NCBI GenBank assembly: GCA_014584395.1
Contig: JACTMY010000002.1
Span: forward strand, 119,057 to 183,056
DNA: 64,000 bases
From: Planctomycetota bacterium
Lineage (GTDB): Bacteria; Planctomycetota; Planctomycetia; Gemmatales; HRBIN36
Direction: 5' to 3'
The position numbers and the translations under genes are program-made. The notes beneath the pieces are model-generated. The model saw nothing but the letters and a program-made list of their open reading frames with translations. It ran no database searches and was not told where the DNA came from. Of the stretch, positions 43,592-51,491 are shown one piece after another; position 1 is the first letter of the stretch, and each line of letters starts with the position of its first letter.

Positions 43592-45700
43592 ATGACGCGA
43601 CTCACTCTGCGAACGATCCTGGCCTATCTGGACGATGCATTAAGTCCCGAGGAGGCCAAGGACATCGGCGACAAAATAGCAGCCAATCCGGCTGCCCAAC
43701 AACTAATGAACCGGATGCAAAAGGTCACTCGGCGACGCCGACTCACCGCCCCCGAATTCACAGGCGGTGATGATTCCCTCAACGATCCGAACCTGGTTGC
43801 GGCTTATCTCGATGGTCAACTGGAAGGGGAGGAATTGGCCGCCCTGGAGAAACTCTGCCTGGAATCGGACCTTCATCTAGCCGAGTTGGCGGCGTGCCAT
43901 CAATTGCAAGCCGTGGGCCGGCATGATCCGATCACGATTCCCCCCTTGGCGCAGCAGCGCATGTACGCCATCGCCAAAGGGCCGGAGTCGATTCCCCATC
44001 GGCTGCCGCCGGTCGAACTGACTCCCTTGACCGCGCGGGAGGATCGGGCTTCCCTCGCGGCAGAGGAAGCCAGGACGAAACATCGTCCTTGGCGCTGGTT
44101 AATGCCGCTGGCTGCTTGCGTGCTCGTGGGCGGCATCATCGGGTTGATCATCGTTGGAACGCAGGGGCAGCCGGTTCCCTCCTGGGCGCTTCGCGATCAG
44201 GCCGCCGCAACTCGGTCCGTAGAGGAACAAACCAAGCAACCGCTCGCGCCGGATCCGCTCGCGCCGCAAGTCTTGAAGGAAATGCTGGCGTTCGCGGGTC
44301 GCCCCGAATCTTTGCTCGCCGGTTTCGCTGGGTACGCCGCGGCGCGGCCCACCTTGCCCTCCAACTTTTTCCTGGCCATGGGGCAAGAAGAGCCAAGTTT
44401 GCCCGTCAAGGACGCGCCCAAGGCGGAGCCGGAAGCCAAAGCCGGGGACATCCCCCCGCCCGTTCCCGATCAGCCGCCTCCTGTAATTCCTCCTGACAAA
44501 AAGGAAAAAGAGCCGCCTGCGAAACCCGAATACGTCAAAATCGCCGCGGGACAGTACGAGGCGGAGTCGCACAAGGACGGATTGCTGTTTCGCGAGATCG
44601 ACGGACAAGGCTGGCAGCTTCTCAAACCCCAAGCTTTCATTTTGACGCATGAGCCGATCCTGGCGCTGCCTGCCGCGCGCGGTGATTTCCAGCTCAGCAA
44701 CAAGATGAAACTCTCCCTGCTCGGTTCGCTGCCAGGGTCCATGAGCGTTAATTACTTCTTCGAATCAGCCCTGACGATTCGCCATCAGAACGAAGTCGAT
44801 CTCGACTTGGAGATGGAGCGGGGGCGTTGTCTGATAACGCGCCGGCCGGACGCGCCCAGCACGGTGCGGGTGCGCTTTTTGGGCGACGTGTGGGACGTGA
44901 AGTTGCTGGCCCCGGAGACGGAAATCGGCATCGAGGTGACCGGGCGCGTCTTGCCGCACGCCGAAGATTGGCTGCCTCATCGCCGCCTGGCGATCTATGT
45001 CGTCAAGGGCGTGGCCGACGTCGAACGCGGCGAGCACAAAGAAACCCTTTCCGCCCGCAAGGTGCTGCTCTGGGACAGCGTCTATGGCGGACCTGGCCCC
45101 GGCGTCGTGCGCGATGATTCTCCCGCATGGCTGACCCGCCGGGTGAACTATCCCAACGAAGTGCGCGAAGCCTTGAACCAGTTTCAAAAGAGGTTGCTCG
45201 ATAAACTGAACAGCGCGAATGACATCAGTTGGGTCAAGATCGCTTGCGATGAAGCGCTCATGAGCCGACGGGCTTGGGAACATTACCTGGCCCTTTTCAC
45301 CTTGGGGGCGTTCGATCAAATTTCTTCCTTGGTGGCAGCACTGGACGAAGGGGCCAATCCCTACTTTCGGCTGGCCGCCCTTGATGCTCTCTTGCATTTC
45401 CTGGGCCGCAAGCCCGATCAAGTGGCCGTCGTCCGCGACGCCTTCAAGAAGCGGGGCTATCCCGAACTGGATGCGGCCATCATGCTGGATCTGCTGCGCG
45501 GCGTGCATGCTCCCGACAAGGCCAAGATCGAAACGCTGGTCCTGCATTTGAAACATGCCCGGCTGGCGATCCGTGAACTGGCCTTCCGCAATCTGACGAC
45601 GGTCGTGCCGCCCAATCTGCTTACGAATTACGATCCCGCCGCGCCGGTGGAGCAGCGCGATCAGGCTGCCGAGGCGATTCGTGATCGACTCTTCAAATAA
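43592..45700 (+). CDS. Anti-sigma-like membrane protein with FecR-like domain
   Basis: 702 residues. Two related N-terminal motifs, ILAYLDDALSPEEAKDI near 9-25 and LVAAYLDGQLEGEELAALE near 69-87, are a pattern I have seen in planctomycete anti-sigma-factor-like proteins. A membrane segment at about 172-192 (MPLAACVLVGGIIGLIIVG) is followed by a Pro/Glu/Lys-rich linker (about 260-310). A beta-rich domain (about 315-500; FecR-like GRCLITRRPDAPSTVRVRF) and a helical HEAT-like C-terminus (about 520-702) complete it. It may sequester an ECF sigma factor and sense the periplasm, but no sigma gene lies beside it. Function unproven. Confidence 0.7.
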   Translation: MTRLTLRTILAYLDDALSPEEAKDIGDKIAANPAAQQLMNRMQKVTRRRRLTAPEFTGGDDSLNDPNLVAAYLDGQLEGEELAALEKLCLESDLHLAELAACHQLQAVGRHDPITIPPLAQQRMYAIAKGPESIPHRLPPVELTPLTAREDRASLAAEEARTKHRPWRWLMPLAACVLVGGIIGLIIVGTQGQPVPSWALRDQAAATRSVEEQTKQPLAPDPLAPQVLKEMLAFAGRPESLLAGFAGYAAARPTLPSNFFLAMGQEEPSLPVKDAPKAEPEAKAGDIPPPVPDQPPPVIPPDKKEKEPPAKPEYVKIAAGQYEAESHKDGLLFREIDGQGWQLLKPQAFILTHEPILALPAARGDFQLSNKMKLSLLGSLPGSMSVNYFFESALTIRHQNEVDLDLEMERGRCLITRRPDAPSTVRVRFLGDVWDVKLLAPETEIGIEVTGRVLPHAEDWLPHRRLAIYVVKGVADVERGEHKETLSARKVLLWDSVYGGPGPGVVRDDSPAWLTRRVNYPNEVREALNQFQKRLLDKLNSANDISWVKIACDEALMSRRAWEHYLALFTLGAFDQISSLVAALDEGANPYFRLAALDALLHFLGRKPDQVAVVRDAFKKRGYPELDAAIMLDLLRGVHAPDKAKIETLVLHLKHARLAIRELAFRNLTTVVPPNLLTNYDPAAPVEQRDQAAEAIRDRLFK

Positions 45701-45749
45701 ATTGGCTGACGTCGAGAGTCGAGCTTATGAGAGCATCTGCATGGCCGTA

Positions 45750-46937
45750 TTATCGACCTGGAGGGTTGATTTCGATCAGCGGCCGGGGGGAAGGAATTTC
45801 CGGAAAGGTGATCGGCAAACAACGCTTTTGATATCGATCCGCATCGTAGCGCCGCGCGTAGTAGATGATCAGCCCATGCACGGCATGGTAGAGGGAGCCG
45901 CCGTCCACCGCCTGATATTGAGCATCAATCAGCATTTGGCACAGGGCATTCACCGCATCCTCGATCCAGGGAGCATGAAGCTGATCCTCGGGCAGCCAGA
46001 AGGCGAGCCATTCGAGAATGTGGCCGGTGGTGTTGAGCCGCAGTTGCGGGTCAGCGGATTGGCCCTTCTCCCGGAAAAAGGCGGTGGAAAAGGAGCCGTC
46101 GTTGTTCTGGTACCGCCGCGCCAGTTCCACGTGGGCATTCAACTTGGCCACCACGTCCTTCCAAACGCCCTCATCCTTGCCGCCTCGTTGGCGATGCAGG
46201 AACAAAGCCCAGGCCAAGCCAAATAGGCGATGCGTGCCTCCGCAAGCGGCAGGGTCCATCGGCTGATCCAGCTCATAGCGAATCATGTCCAGGTAATGCA
46301 GCTTTTCGCCATGGGCGTTGGTCCATGAGATGTCCGTGCCCAGGTGCTGGCCGACAACGATGATGGTCCAGCTCAACTCCTGGTCCGCTGTGGTGCGGGC
46401 GATCATTTGCGAATGGCGAACAAAGTCCATGAATGTGAAATCGCGGTTCATGACGCGGAAGGGTGCATCGGCCTTGATGCCCCATTGGATCATCTCGGCG
46501 ATGAACTGATCCTGGTGACCTTGGCCGACGAATTGCGGCCCCGTCTGCACATCCAGGCCATAGGGAGTGATGGGAAATTGCAAGCCGCGCAGCTCGCCCC
46601 CTTTTTGAATATACTCGAGGGCTTTGACCCGGCTGCCATCTTCTTGCAGGAGGGTCAGGTTGGGGCCCAGGCCAAGGATGCCGTGAAAAACGGTCCAAAA
46701 GCCATGCGTGGCCAGCACGTCCCGCTTCTGCACGGACTCGATGGCCTGTTCCAGTCTCGCCTTGAGCAGGTCAATGTTCGATGCGGACGTGGTGGGACTG
46801 AGCCGCGGCAAGCTCGTTAAGGGCGACGTGGCGGGGACCGTTGGCGTGGTGGCCGGGGGCGTCGGCGCGCAAGAAGACGCCCACGGAATGACGCCGATGA
46901 TCAGAATCCCAATGACCCTGGAAGAACGAGACAACAT
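45750..46937 (-). CDS. Lipoprotein with alpha-toroid (terpenoid-cyclase-like) fold
   Basis: 395 residues. The N-terminus IIGVIPWASSC followed by a Pro/Thr-rich linker (about 24-50) looks like a lipobox (cleavage before Cys23). The body is helical with repeated YQNNDGSFSTAFF and LRLNTTGHILEWLAFWL segments (about 280-330), the N-terminal edge motifs of the alpha-alpha toroid found in prenyltransferase/squalene-cyclase-like proteins. No catalytic motif is visible. Widely seen in planctomycetes in my memory. Convergent with the anti-sigma-like gene. Confidence 0.7.
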   Translation of the reverse strand: MLSRSSRVIGILIIGVIPWASSCAPTPPATTPTVPATSPLTSLPRLSPTTSASNIDLLKARLEQAIESVQKRDVLATHGFWTVFHGILGLGPNLTLLQEDGSRVKALEYIQKGGELRGLQFPITPYGLDVQTGPQFVGQGHQDQFIAEMIQWGIKADAPFRVMNRDFTFMDFVRHSQMIARTTADQELSWTIIVVGQHLGTDISWTNAHGEKLHYLDMIRYELDQPMDPAACGGTHRLFGLAWALFLHRQRGGKDEGVWKDVVAKLNAHVELARRYQNNDGSFSTAFFREKGQSADPQLRLNTTGHILEWLAFWLPEDQLHAPWIEDAVNALCQMLIDAQYQAVDGGSLYHAVHGLIIYYARRYDADRYQKRCLPITFPEIPSPRPLIEINPPGR

Positions 46938-47064
46938 TCGTCAATCCCTCGTGGTCGCCGTCTGATGCATGGTCATGCATTGATTGTACCGGGCACGGAT
47001 CCCTTGACCAAACTTGGGGCGTTGGAGCTTGGCCCCTTTGGCGATGCTCCGCTCGTCATCTCTG

Positions 47065-48141
47065 TTAAGCCACCACGGACGACTTTTCCTTGGCAATCTT
47101 GATCGAACTGGTTGGGGCCGCCTTGGACGAAGCCGGTCCTTCCAGGATGGGTCTGAAGCGCAGCCGCAACCAGTGAGCTTCCGGCATATAGCTCAGCCCT
47201 ATGGTGAACATCAAGGGGCCAAAGAGAAACAGATCATACCAGTTTGATGCTCCCCACCATCCCAGGGAAACGCCAGCCATAACGGCCCACCAGCCCGGCT
47301 TGCGCCATGCGAAGAGAGGAAAGGTGATCTGCCAGGCAAGCATAATGTAAGCCCCCAAACTCAGCAGGCTAAGGTAGCGTTGTGCATCCGCGGCATGAGC
47401 GCGGGCTTGCTCCAGCGTCGTGGTGAATGTGGGATGCAACGGAAACCACAAGGCCAGCCCGGCCCACCAGTCCCCAAACTGCAGCTTGTGCAAGCCGCTG
47501 ACGACCATGATCAGGGCAAAGTGAATCTGGATCAGGCGAATGGCCGCCTGGGCCGCGCTGCTTTCAGGCTCCGGCTCCATGGGACGCCGGCGCAGCCAGC
47601 CCCACCAGCGCGGCTTGGCTCCCAGCCAACGCTCGTTCCATGAGAGATGAGGTTGCCATTGATGCAACCCGAGGTAGCCGAGCATGAGGTAGAACGTCGT
47701 CATCAAGAGCAGGGTGTCGGCTTCCGTGATGGCGGCCGGGTTAGCCGTACAGGAGGCGACACCCAGCCAGGTCAGGATGCCCGTCCAGCGCGTCATGATT
47801 CCCAGGGTGAAGAGAATGGTTCCGCCCATGAACAGCCAATAGAGATAGGGCGTGCCTGCCGAGTTGTCCCCCAGGGCATAAAAGAGCGACCAGGTGATGC
47901 GGTGGGGTGTGCCCTCGGGTAAATTGGCCGCCGCCAAATAGGCCTGGGTATCGAACCATCCCCTGAGGCTGAAAAAGGCCTCGGCATGGTTAATGAAGGG
48001 TAACAGAGCGATCAGAATCCACGTTCCGACGAGCACTCTCAGGGCGTGCAGAGCGATCACGTCCCGCGGTGCGAACCAAAATTGACACCAGCTTTGCCAA
48101 ACCCCGGTGGAAGGTGGGAGCGCGGTCGCAGCATTATTCAT
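47065..48141 (-). CDS. HTTM (VKGC-like) multi-helix membrane protein
   Basis: 358 residues; start ATG 48141 with GGGGAG 7 nt upstream. About nine to ten hydrophobic segments, including RVLVGTWILIALLPFINHAE near 30-49, LFMGGTILFTLGIMTRWTGI near 103-122, the loop TEADTLLLMTTFYLML near 138-153 and HFALIMVVSGLHKL near 206-219. This is the layout of HTTM domains, named for homology to vitamin-K-dependent gamma-carboxylase; bacterial members have no settled function. It overlaps the 3' end of the preceding gene (stop at 48134) by 8 bases, so the two are translated together. Confidence 0.82.
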   Translation of the reverse strand: MNNAATALPPSTGVWQSWCQFWFAPRDVIALHALRVLVGTWILIALLPFINHAEAFFSLRGWFDTQAYLAAANLPEGTPHRITWSLFYALGDNSAGTPYLYWLFMGGTILFTLGIMTRWTGILTWLGVASCTANPAAITEADTLLLMTTFYLMLGYLGLHQWQPHLSWNERWLGAKPRWWGWLRRRPMEPEPESSAAQAAIRLIQIHFALIMVVSGLHKLQFGDWWAGLALWFPLHPTFTTTLEQARAHAADAQRYLSLLSLGAYIMLAWQITFPLFAWRKPGWWAVMAGVSLGWWGASNWYDLFLFGPLMFTIGLSYMPEAHWLRLRFRPILEGPASSKAAPTSSIKIAKEKSSVVA

Positions 48142-48871
48142 GGCGATACTCCCCAAAGTGGGATTCCATTTCCAAGAGGGATTCAGGTTCGGCGTCGCCG
48201 CCCATGATCACCACGGGCGAGATCGGCTCGCGGGAGTGCCGAACGATTTCCACGGAGGCGGCCCCTTCCAAGCGGCACAGGTAGCGAGCGTAACTGGCTG
48301 TGACGAGCAAGGTCCAATCGCTTGGGCGAAACACCGGGCGATCCCGAGGGATCAGGTGTTCGGGCACTTCGCGCAAGCGCAGGCGCCGCGGTTCGACCAT
48401 GTCCCAGATGCGCAGGGTGTTCATGCGCTGATTGGGGGCGGGGATGACTTCCCCTTCGGGGGGAGGCACGGGAAGATCATCCGCCAGCCAGCGGATGAGC
48501 ATGAATTGGCGATGGCGCACGGCCTCTGGCGCCTGTTCATCGGGAAAGCGGAGCGTCTTGAAGACCTTGCCCTCGGCATCCTTGAGCTTGGCGACCATGT
48601 AGACGCCGGAGAAAGAGGGTCGATTGCTGGGGAAATGATAATTGCCCGCGATCCGCAACGCTTGATGGAACAGCGGACCGCTGACCCGATTGGCCGCCTC
48701 GGCAAAAGGCGGCGGCATGGCCATGTCGGCTCCATAGGGCGTGGCCCACGGACCGCTAGGAGCATCCAAGGCTGCGATGGTTAAGCCGCCTAGATGAACC
48801 AAGAGGAGCAGGCTGCCGAGCAACATAACCCAAGTCGGCAACTCGCCACGCTGTGGAGAACGTAACGCCAT
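48134..48871 (-). CDS. Membrane-anchored partner of the HTTM protein
   Basis: 245 residues; start ATG 48871 with AGGA about 9 nt upstream (a TTG at 48925 is possible). One N-terminal membrane helix (WVMLLGSLLLLVHLGGLTIA near 14-33), then a long extracytoplasmic part: GVYMVAKLKDAEGKVFKTLR near 88-107 and SASVEIVRH-like strands near the C-terminus. HTTM proteins commonly sit next to such single-anchor partners. The overlap of 8 bases with the HTTM gene supports a two-subunit membrane complex. Confidence 0.72.
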   Translation of the reverse strand: MALRSPQRGELPTWVMLLGSLLLLVHLGGLTIAALDAPSGPWATPYGADMAMPPPFAEAANRVSGPLFHQALRIAGNYHFPSNRPSFSGVYMVAKLKDAEGKVFKTLRFPDEQAPEAVRHRQFMLIRWLADDLPVPPPEGEVIPAPNQRMNTLRIWDMVEPRRLRLREVPEHLIPRDRPVFRPSDWTLLVTASYARYLCRLEGAASVEIVRHSREPISPVVIMGGDAEPESLLEMESHFGEYRHE

Positions 48872-49148
48872 GCGCTGGAATCCTGTGTAGGAAGTCGTGT
48901 GATTGAGCGGAAGGCCCCGTTTCAATGCCCTCTCTTAATCTAATCCGATCAGCTAAATCTGACAAATTAGAAGTTCTGGGAAGGTTGTAGTTCGGATCAT
49001 GACCAAGCGGCACTTTCGACACGATTGCTTTAGGCGGGTAAGGTCATTGCCGCATGACTCCATGGAAAAAACGGACCAATCCAACGATTCGTTCCATCAT
49101 GCCTGTTGGATGGATGCTCTGTGTGCCTTTATGCTTGGCAATAGAACC

Positions 49149-50732
49149 TTATCGGCCGTCCCGCAACATTTCCCGTGCGGCGTTGAAGCCCGCCGCACCC
49201 ATGACGCCGCCCCCCGGATGGGCTGCGGCGCCGCACAGGTAAAGGCCCTTGATGGGCGTTCGATATTGGGCGTATCCCGGAGCGGGACGCATAAAGAACA
49301 AACTATTGAGGTTCATTGCGCCTTGCATGATGTTGCCGCCGGTGAGGCCGAAGGTGCGTTCCAGGTCCAGCGGCGACAACACCTGATGATGCAAGAGCGA
49401 GGCTTTAAACCCCGGCGCATATTCCTCCACGACATCGAAACAGCGTTGTGCGAATGGTTCCTTGACCTCGTCCCAATGGCCTGAGCGCAAATGCGTGGGC
49501 GCATATTGCACAAACATCCCCATGATGTGCTTGCCTGGCGGAGCAATGCTGTCGTCCAAGGCCGTCGGCAAGGTGCATTCGATGATCGGATGTTCGGCGG
49601 GACGTCCGTACTTGGCATCGTCATAGGCTCTTTCGAGATAATCAAAATCCGGGCACAAATGGATGGTGCCATGATGATGCGGGGCGACCCCGTCGCTCGG
49701 CAAGGCCTTGAAGTTGGGCGCGCGGTCGAGGGCCACGTTGATTTTCACGGTCATGCTAGTGTAATCAATGGCCTTAATGTGTTCGACAAAATCGTCGGGC
49801 AAGGCTTGCGGTTCGACCCATTTGAGGAAGGTCGTGGCGGCATCCACGCTGCTGGCGACCCGCTTGGCCAGGATTTCTTCGCCGCTATCAAGGACGACGC
49901 CAACAGCGTGGCCATCCTTGACAAGAAGGTGCCGGACGGCCGCTTCACAGCGGATCGAGGCCCCATGCAAACGAGCGGCGGCCGCCAGGGCATTGGCGAT
50001 GCCTCCCATGCCGCCCTTGACGTATCCCCACACGCCGCGAGCCCCATCGCATTCTCCCATGACGTGATGGAACAGGACATAAGCCGTACCGGGCATGGAA
50101 GGAGAAGCCGCCGCTCCAATCACCGCGTCCGTGGCCAGGGTGATTTTCAGTTCCTCGGACTCGAACCAGCGATCCAGGATCGGCCGCGCAGCTCCGGTGA
50201 GTATGTCCAAAACGGCGGCCCCATCCTTGCCGAGCTTGGCGAACTTCAATCCCAGGTTGGCGAGCTGCCAGAGATTCCCCGGTCGATACGACCACGGATT
50301 CGGCGGCGTCGTCATGAGCAGCGGTTCGAGAAAATCGGCGGCGCGCAACAGCATGGCTTCATAGCGGGGCAGTGCTGCCGCATCTTTCGTGCTGAATTTA
50401 CTGATCTCACGGTGATTCAGTTTTGGATCGGGACCCATCAGTAGATATCGGCCATCGGGAAAAGGTGTGAATGACGAGGGGTTTCTGGGAAGCATGGTAA
50501 AGCCATGTTTCTTCAGCTCCAACTCACGGATGATCTCGGGCCGCATCAGACTGTTGACATAGGCCGCTGTGGAAACCTTGAAGCCCGGCCACAACTCCTC
50601 CGTCACACAGCAGCCGCCGACGAGATGCCGGCGCTCCAGCACCAGGACGCTCCAACCCGCCTTGGCGAGATAGGCTGCTGTCACCAGGCCGTTGTGCCCG
50701 CCTCCGATGATGATCACGTCGTACCGCAGCAT
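49149..50732 (-). CDS. FAD-dependent phytoene-desaturase-like (PYROXD2-type) oxidoreductase
   Basis: 527 residues. FAD-binding start YDVIIIGGGHNGLVTAAYLA at 4-23 followed by VLVLERRHLVGGCC near 29-42. The body contains WGYVKGGMGGIANALAAAAR near 231-250, and the end shows LYLCGAAAHPGGGVMGAAG near 498-516, the FAD C-terminal motif of carotene-isomerase/PYROXD2-like amine-oxidase-fold enzymes. Substrate unknown; no carotenoid genes are adjacent. No signal peptide. Divergent from the cbiG-like gene by about 90 bases. Confidence 0.9.
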   Translation of the reverse strand: MLRYDVIIIGGGHNGLVTAAYLAKAGWSVLVLERRHLVGGCCVTEELWPGFKVSTAAYVNSLMRPEIIRELELKKHGFTMLPRNPSSFTPFPDGRYLLMGPDPKLNHREISKFSTKDAAALPRYEAMLLRAADFLEPLLMTTPPNPWSYRPGNLWQLANLGLKFAKLGKDGAAVLDILTGAARPILDRWFESEELKITLATDAVIGAAASPSMPGTAYVLFHHVMGECDGARGVWGYVKGGMGGIANALAAAARLHGASIRCEAAVRHLLVKDGHAVGVVLDSGEEILAKRVASSVDAATTFLKWVEPQALPDDFVEHIKAIDYTSMTVKINVALDRAPNFKALPSDGVAPHHHGTIHLCPDFDYLERAYDDAKYGRPAEHPIIECTLPTALDDSIAPPGKHIMGMFVQYAPTHLRSGHWDEVKEPFAQRCFDVVEEYAPGFKASLLHHQVLSPLDLERTFGLTGGNIMQGAMNLNSLFFMRPAPGYAQYRTPIKGLYLCGAAAHPGGGVMGAAGFNAAREMLRDGR

Positions 50733-50822
50733 GGCAAAAGGCTCCTTCTGGTCAAACGGCTTGGGAATGCGTTAAGATAGACTATCATCTTCCATGATGC
50801 GAAGGAATTCGACGAAAGGGCC

Positions 50823-51491
50823 ATGCCGATGCCGGAGGGGGTGGATTTAACGCTTTTGGGCAACCGTTGGGCCTGGGTTCAAGAATGGCCGGTCAATCGG
50901 GCGCGCGTGGCTCAGGTCGTGGCCCGAGGAGCGCCCGTGGCCATTTTTCAGGAAGCGGGCCGGACGGATTGGGGAGCCGCGGCATTGGACGCGGAACGAT
51001 TCAAGTTCATCGACGATTTGGACAAGGAGGCCTTGCGATCCGTTCAAGCTTTGATCGCCATCAGCGACCGGGTTTTGCCTGATTTACCAATGCACCTTCG
51101 CGAATACACGCTGCTCTATCGGCCGCCGACGCTGACTTTGGGCGTGGCCTGTCGCCGACAGGTGGATGTAGAAGCATTGAATCGGAGCGTGCGTAATTTT
51201 TTTGCAGAACATGGGTGGATCGAATCATGTCTGACGGCCGTGGCCACGTCGATTCGCCGCCGCCATCACGGCTCGTTGATCGACTTCGCTGAAGAGCGGT
51301 CCATCCCGCTGCTCGCTTATCCGCACGAGAAATTGGCCTTACTGCAACCAACTATGCGGCGTCAAACTGCTCGCATCTCTCGATGCAGCGAGGCCGCCGC
51401 CATGCTCGCCGCCGGCGTTAAGGAGCTTTGCGTGCCCCGCCAGGCCTTTGAGGGGATGACCCTGGCCATGGCCCGTCGACCATGGGCCTGA
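50823..51491 (+). CDS. cbiG: CbiG C-terminal domain protein (cobalamin biosynthesis)
   Basis: 222 residues. From about 95 the CbiG C-terminal region is recognisable: TLGVACRRQVDVEALNRSVR, the ATSIRRRHHGSLIDFAEER helix, PLLAYPHEKLALL and, at the end, EAAAMLAAGVKELCV and MTLAMARR. CbiG opens the lactone ring of cobalt-precorrin-5A. The usual N-terminal domain (about 120 residues, with the GAEAAIPK motif) is missing; instead a short central-type segment is present, so this is a short form or remnant. The 3' end overlaps the convergent hydrolase gene by 74 bases. No other cobalamin genes lie nearby. Confidence 0.78.
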   Translation: MPMPEGVDLTLLGNRWAWVQEWPVNRARVAQVVARGAPVAIFQEAGRTDWGAAALDAERFKFIDDLDKEALRSVQALIAISDRVLPDLPMHLREYTLLYRPPTLTLGVACRRQVDVEALNRSVRNFFAEHGWIESCLTAVATSIRRRHHGSLIDFAEERSIPLLAYPHEKLALLQPTMRRQTARISRCSEAAAMLAAGVKELCVPRQAFEGMTLAMARRPWA

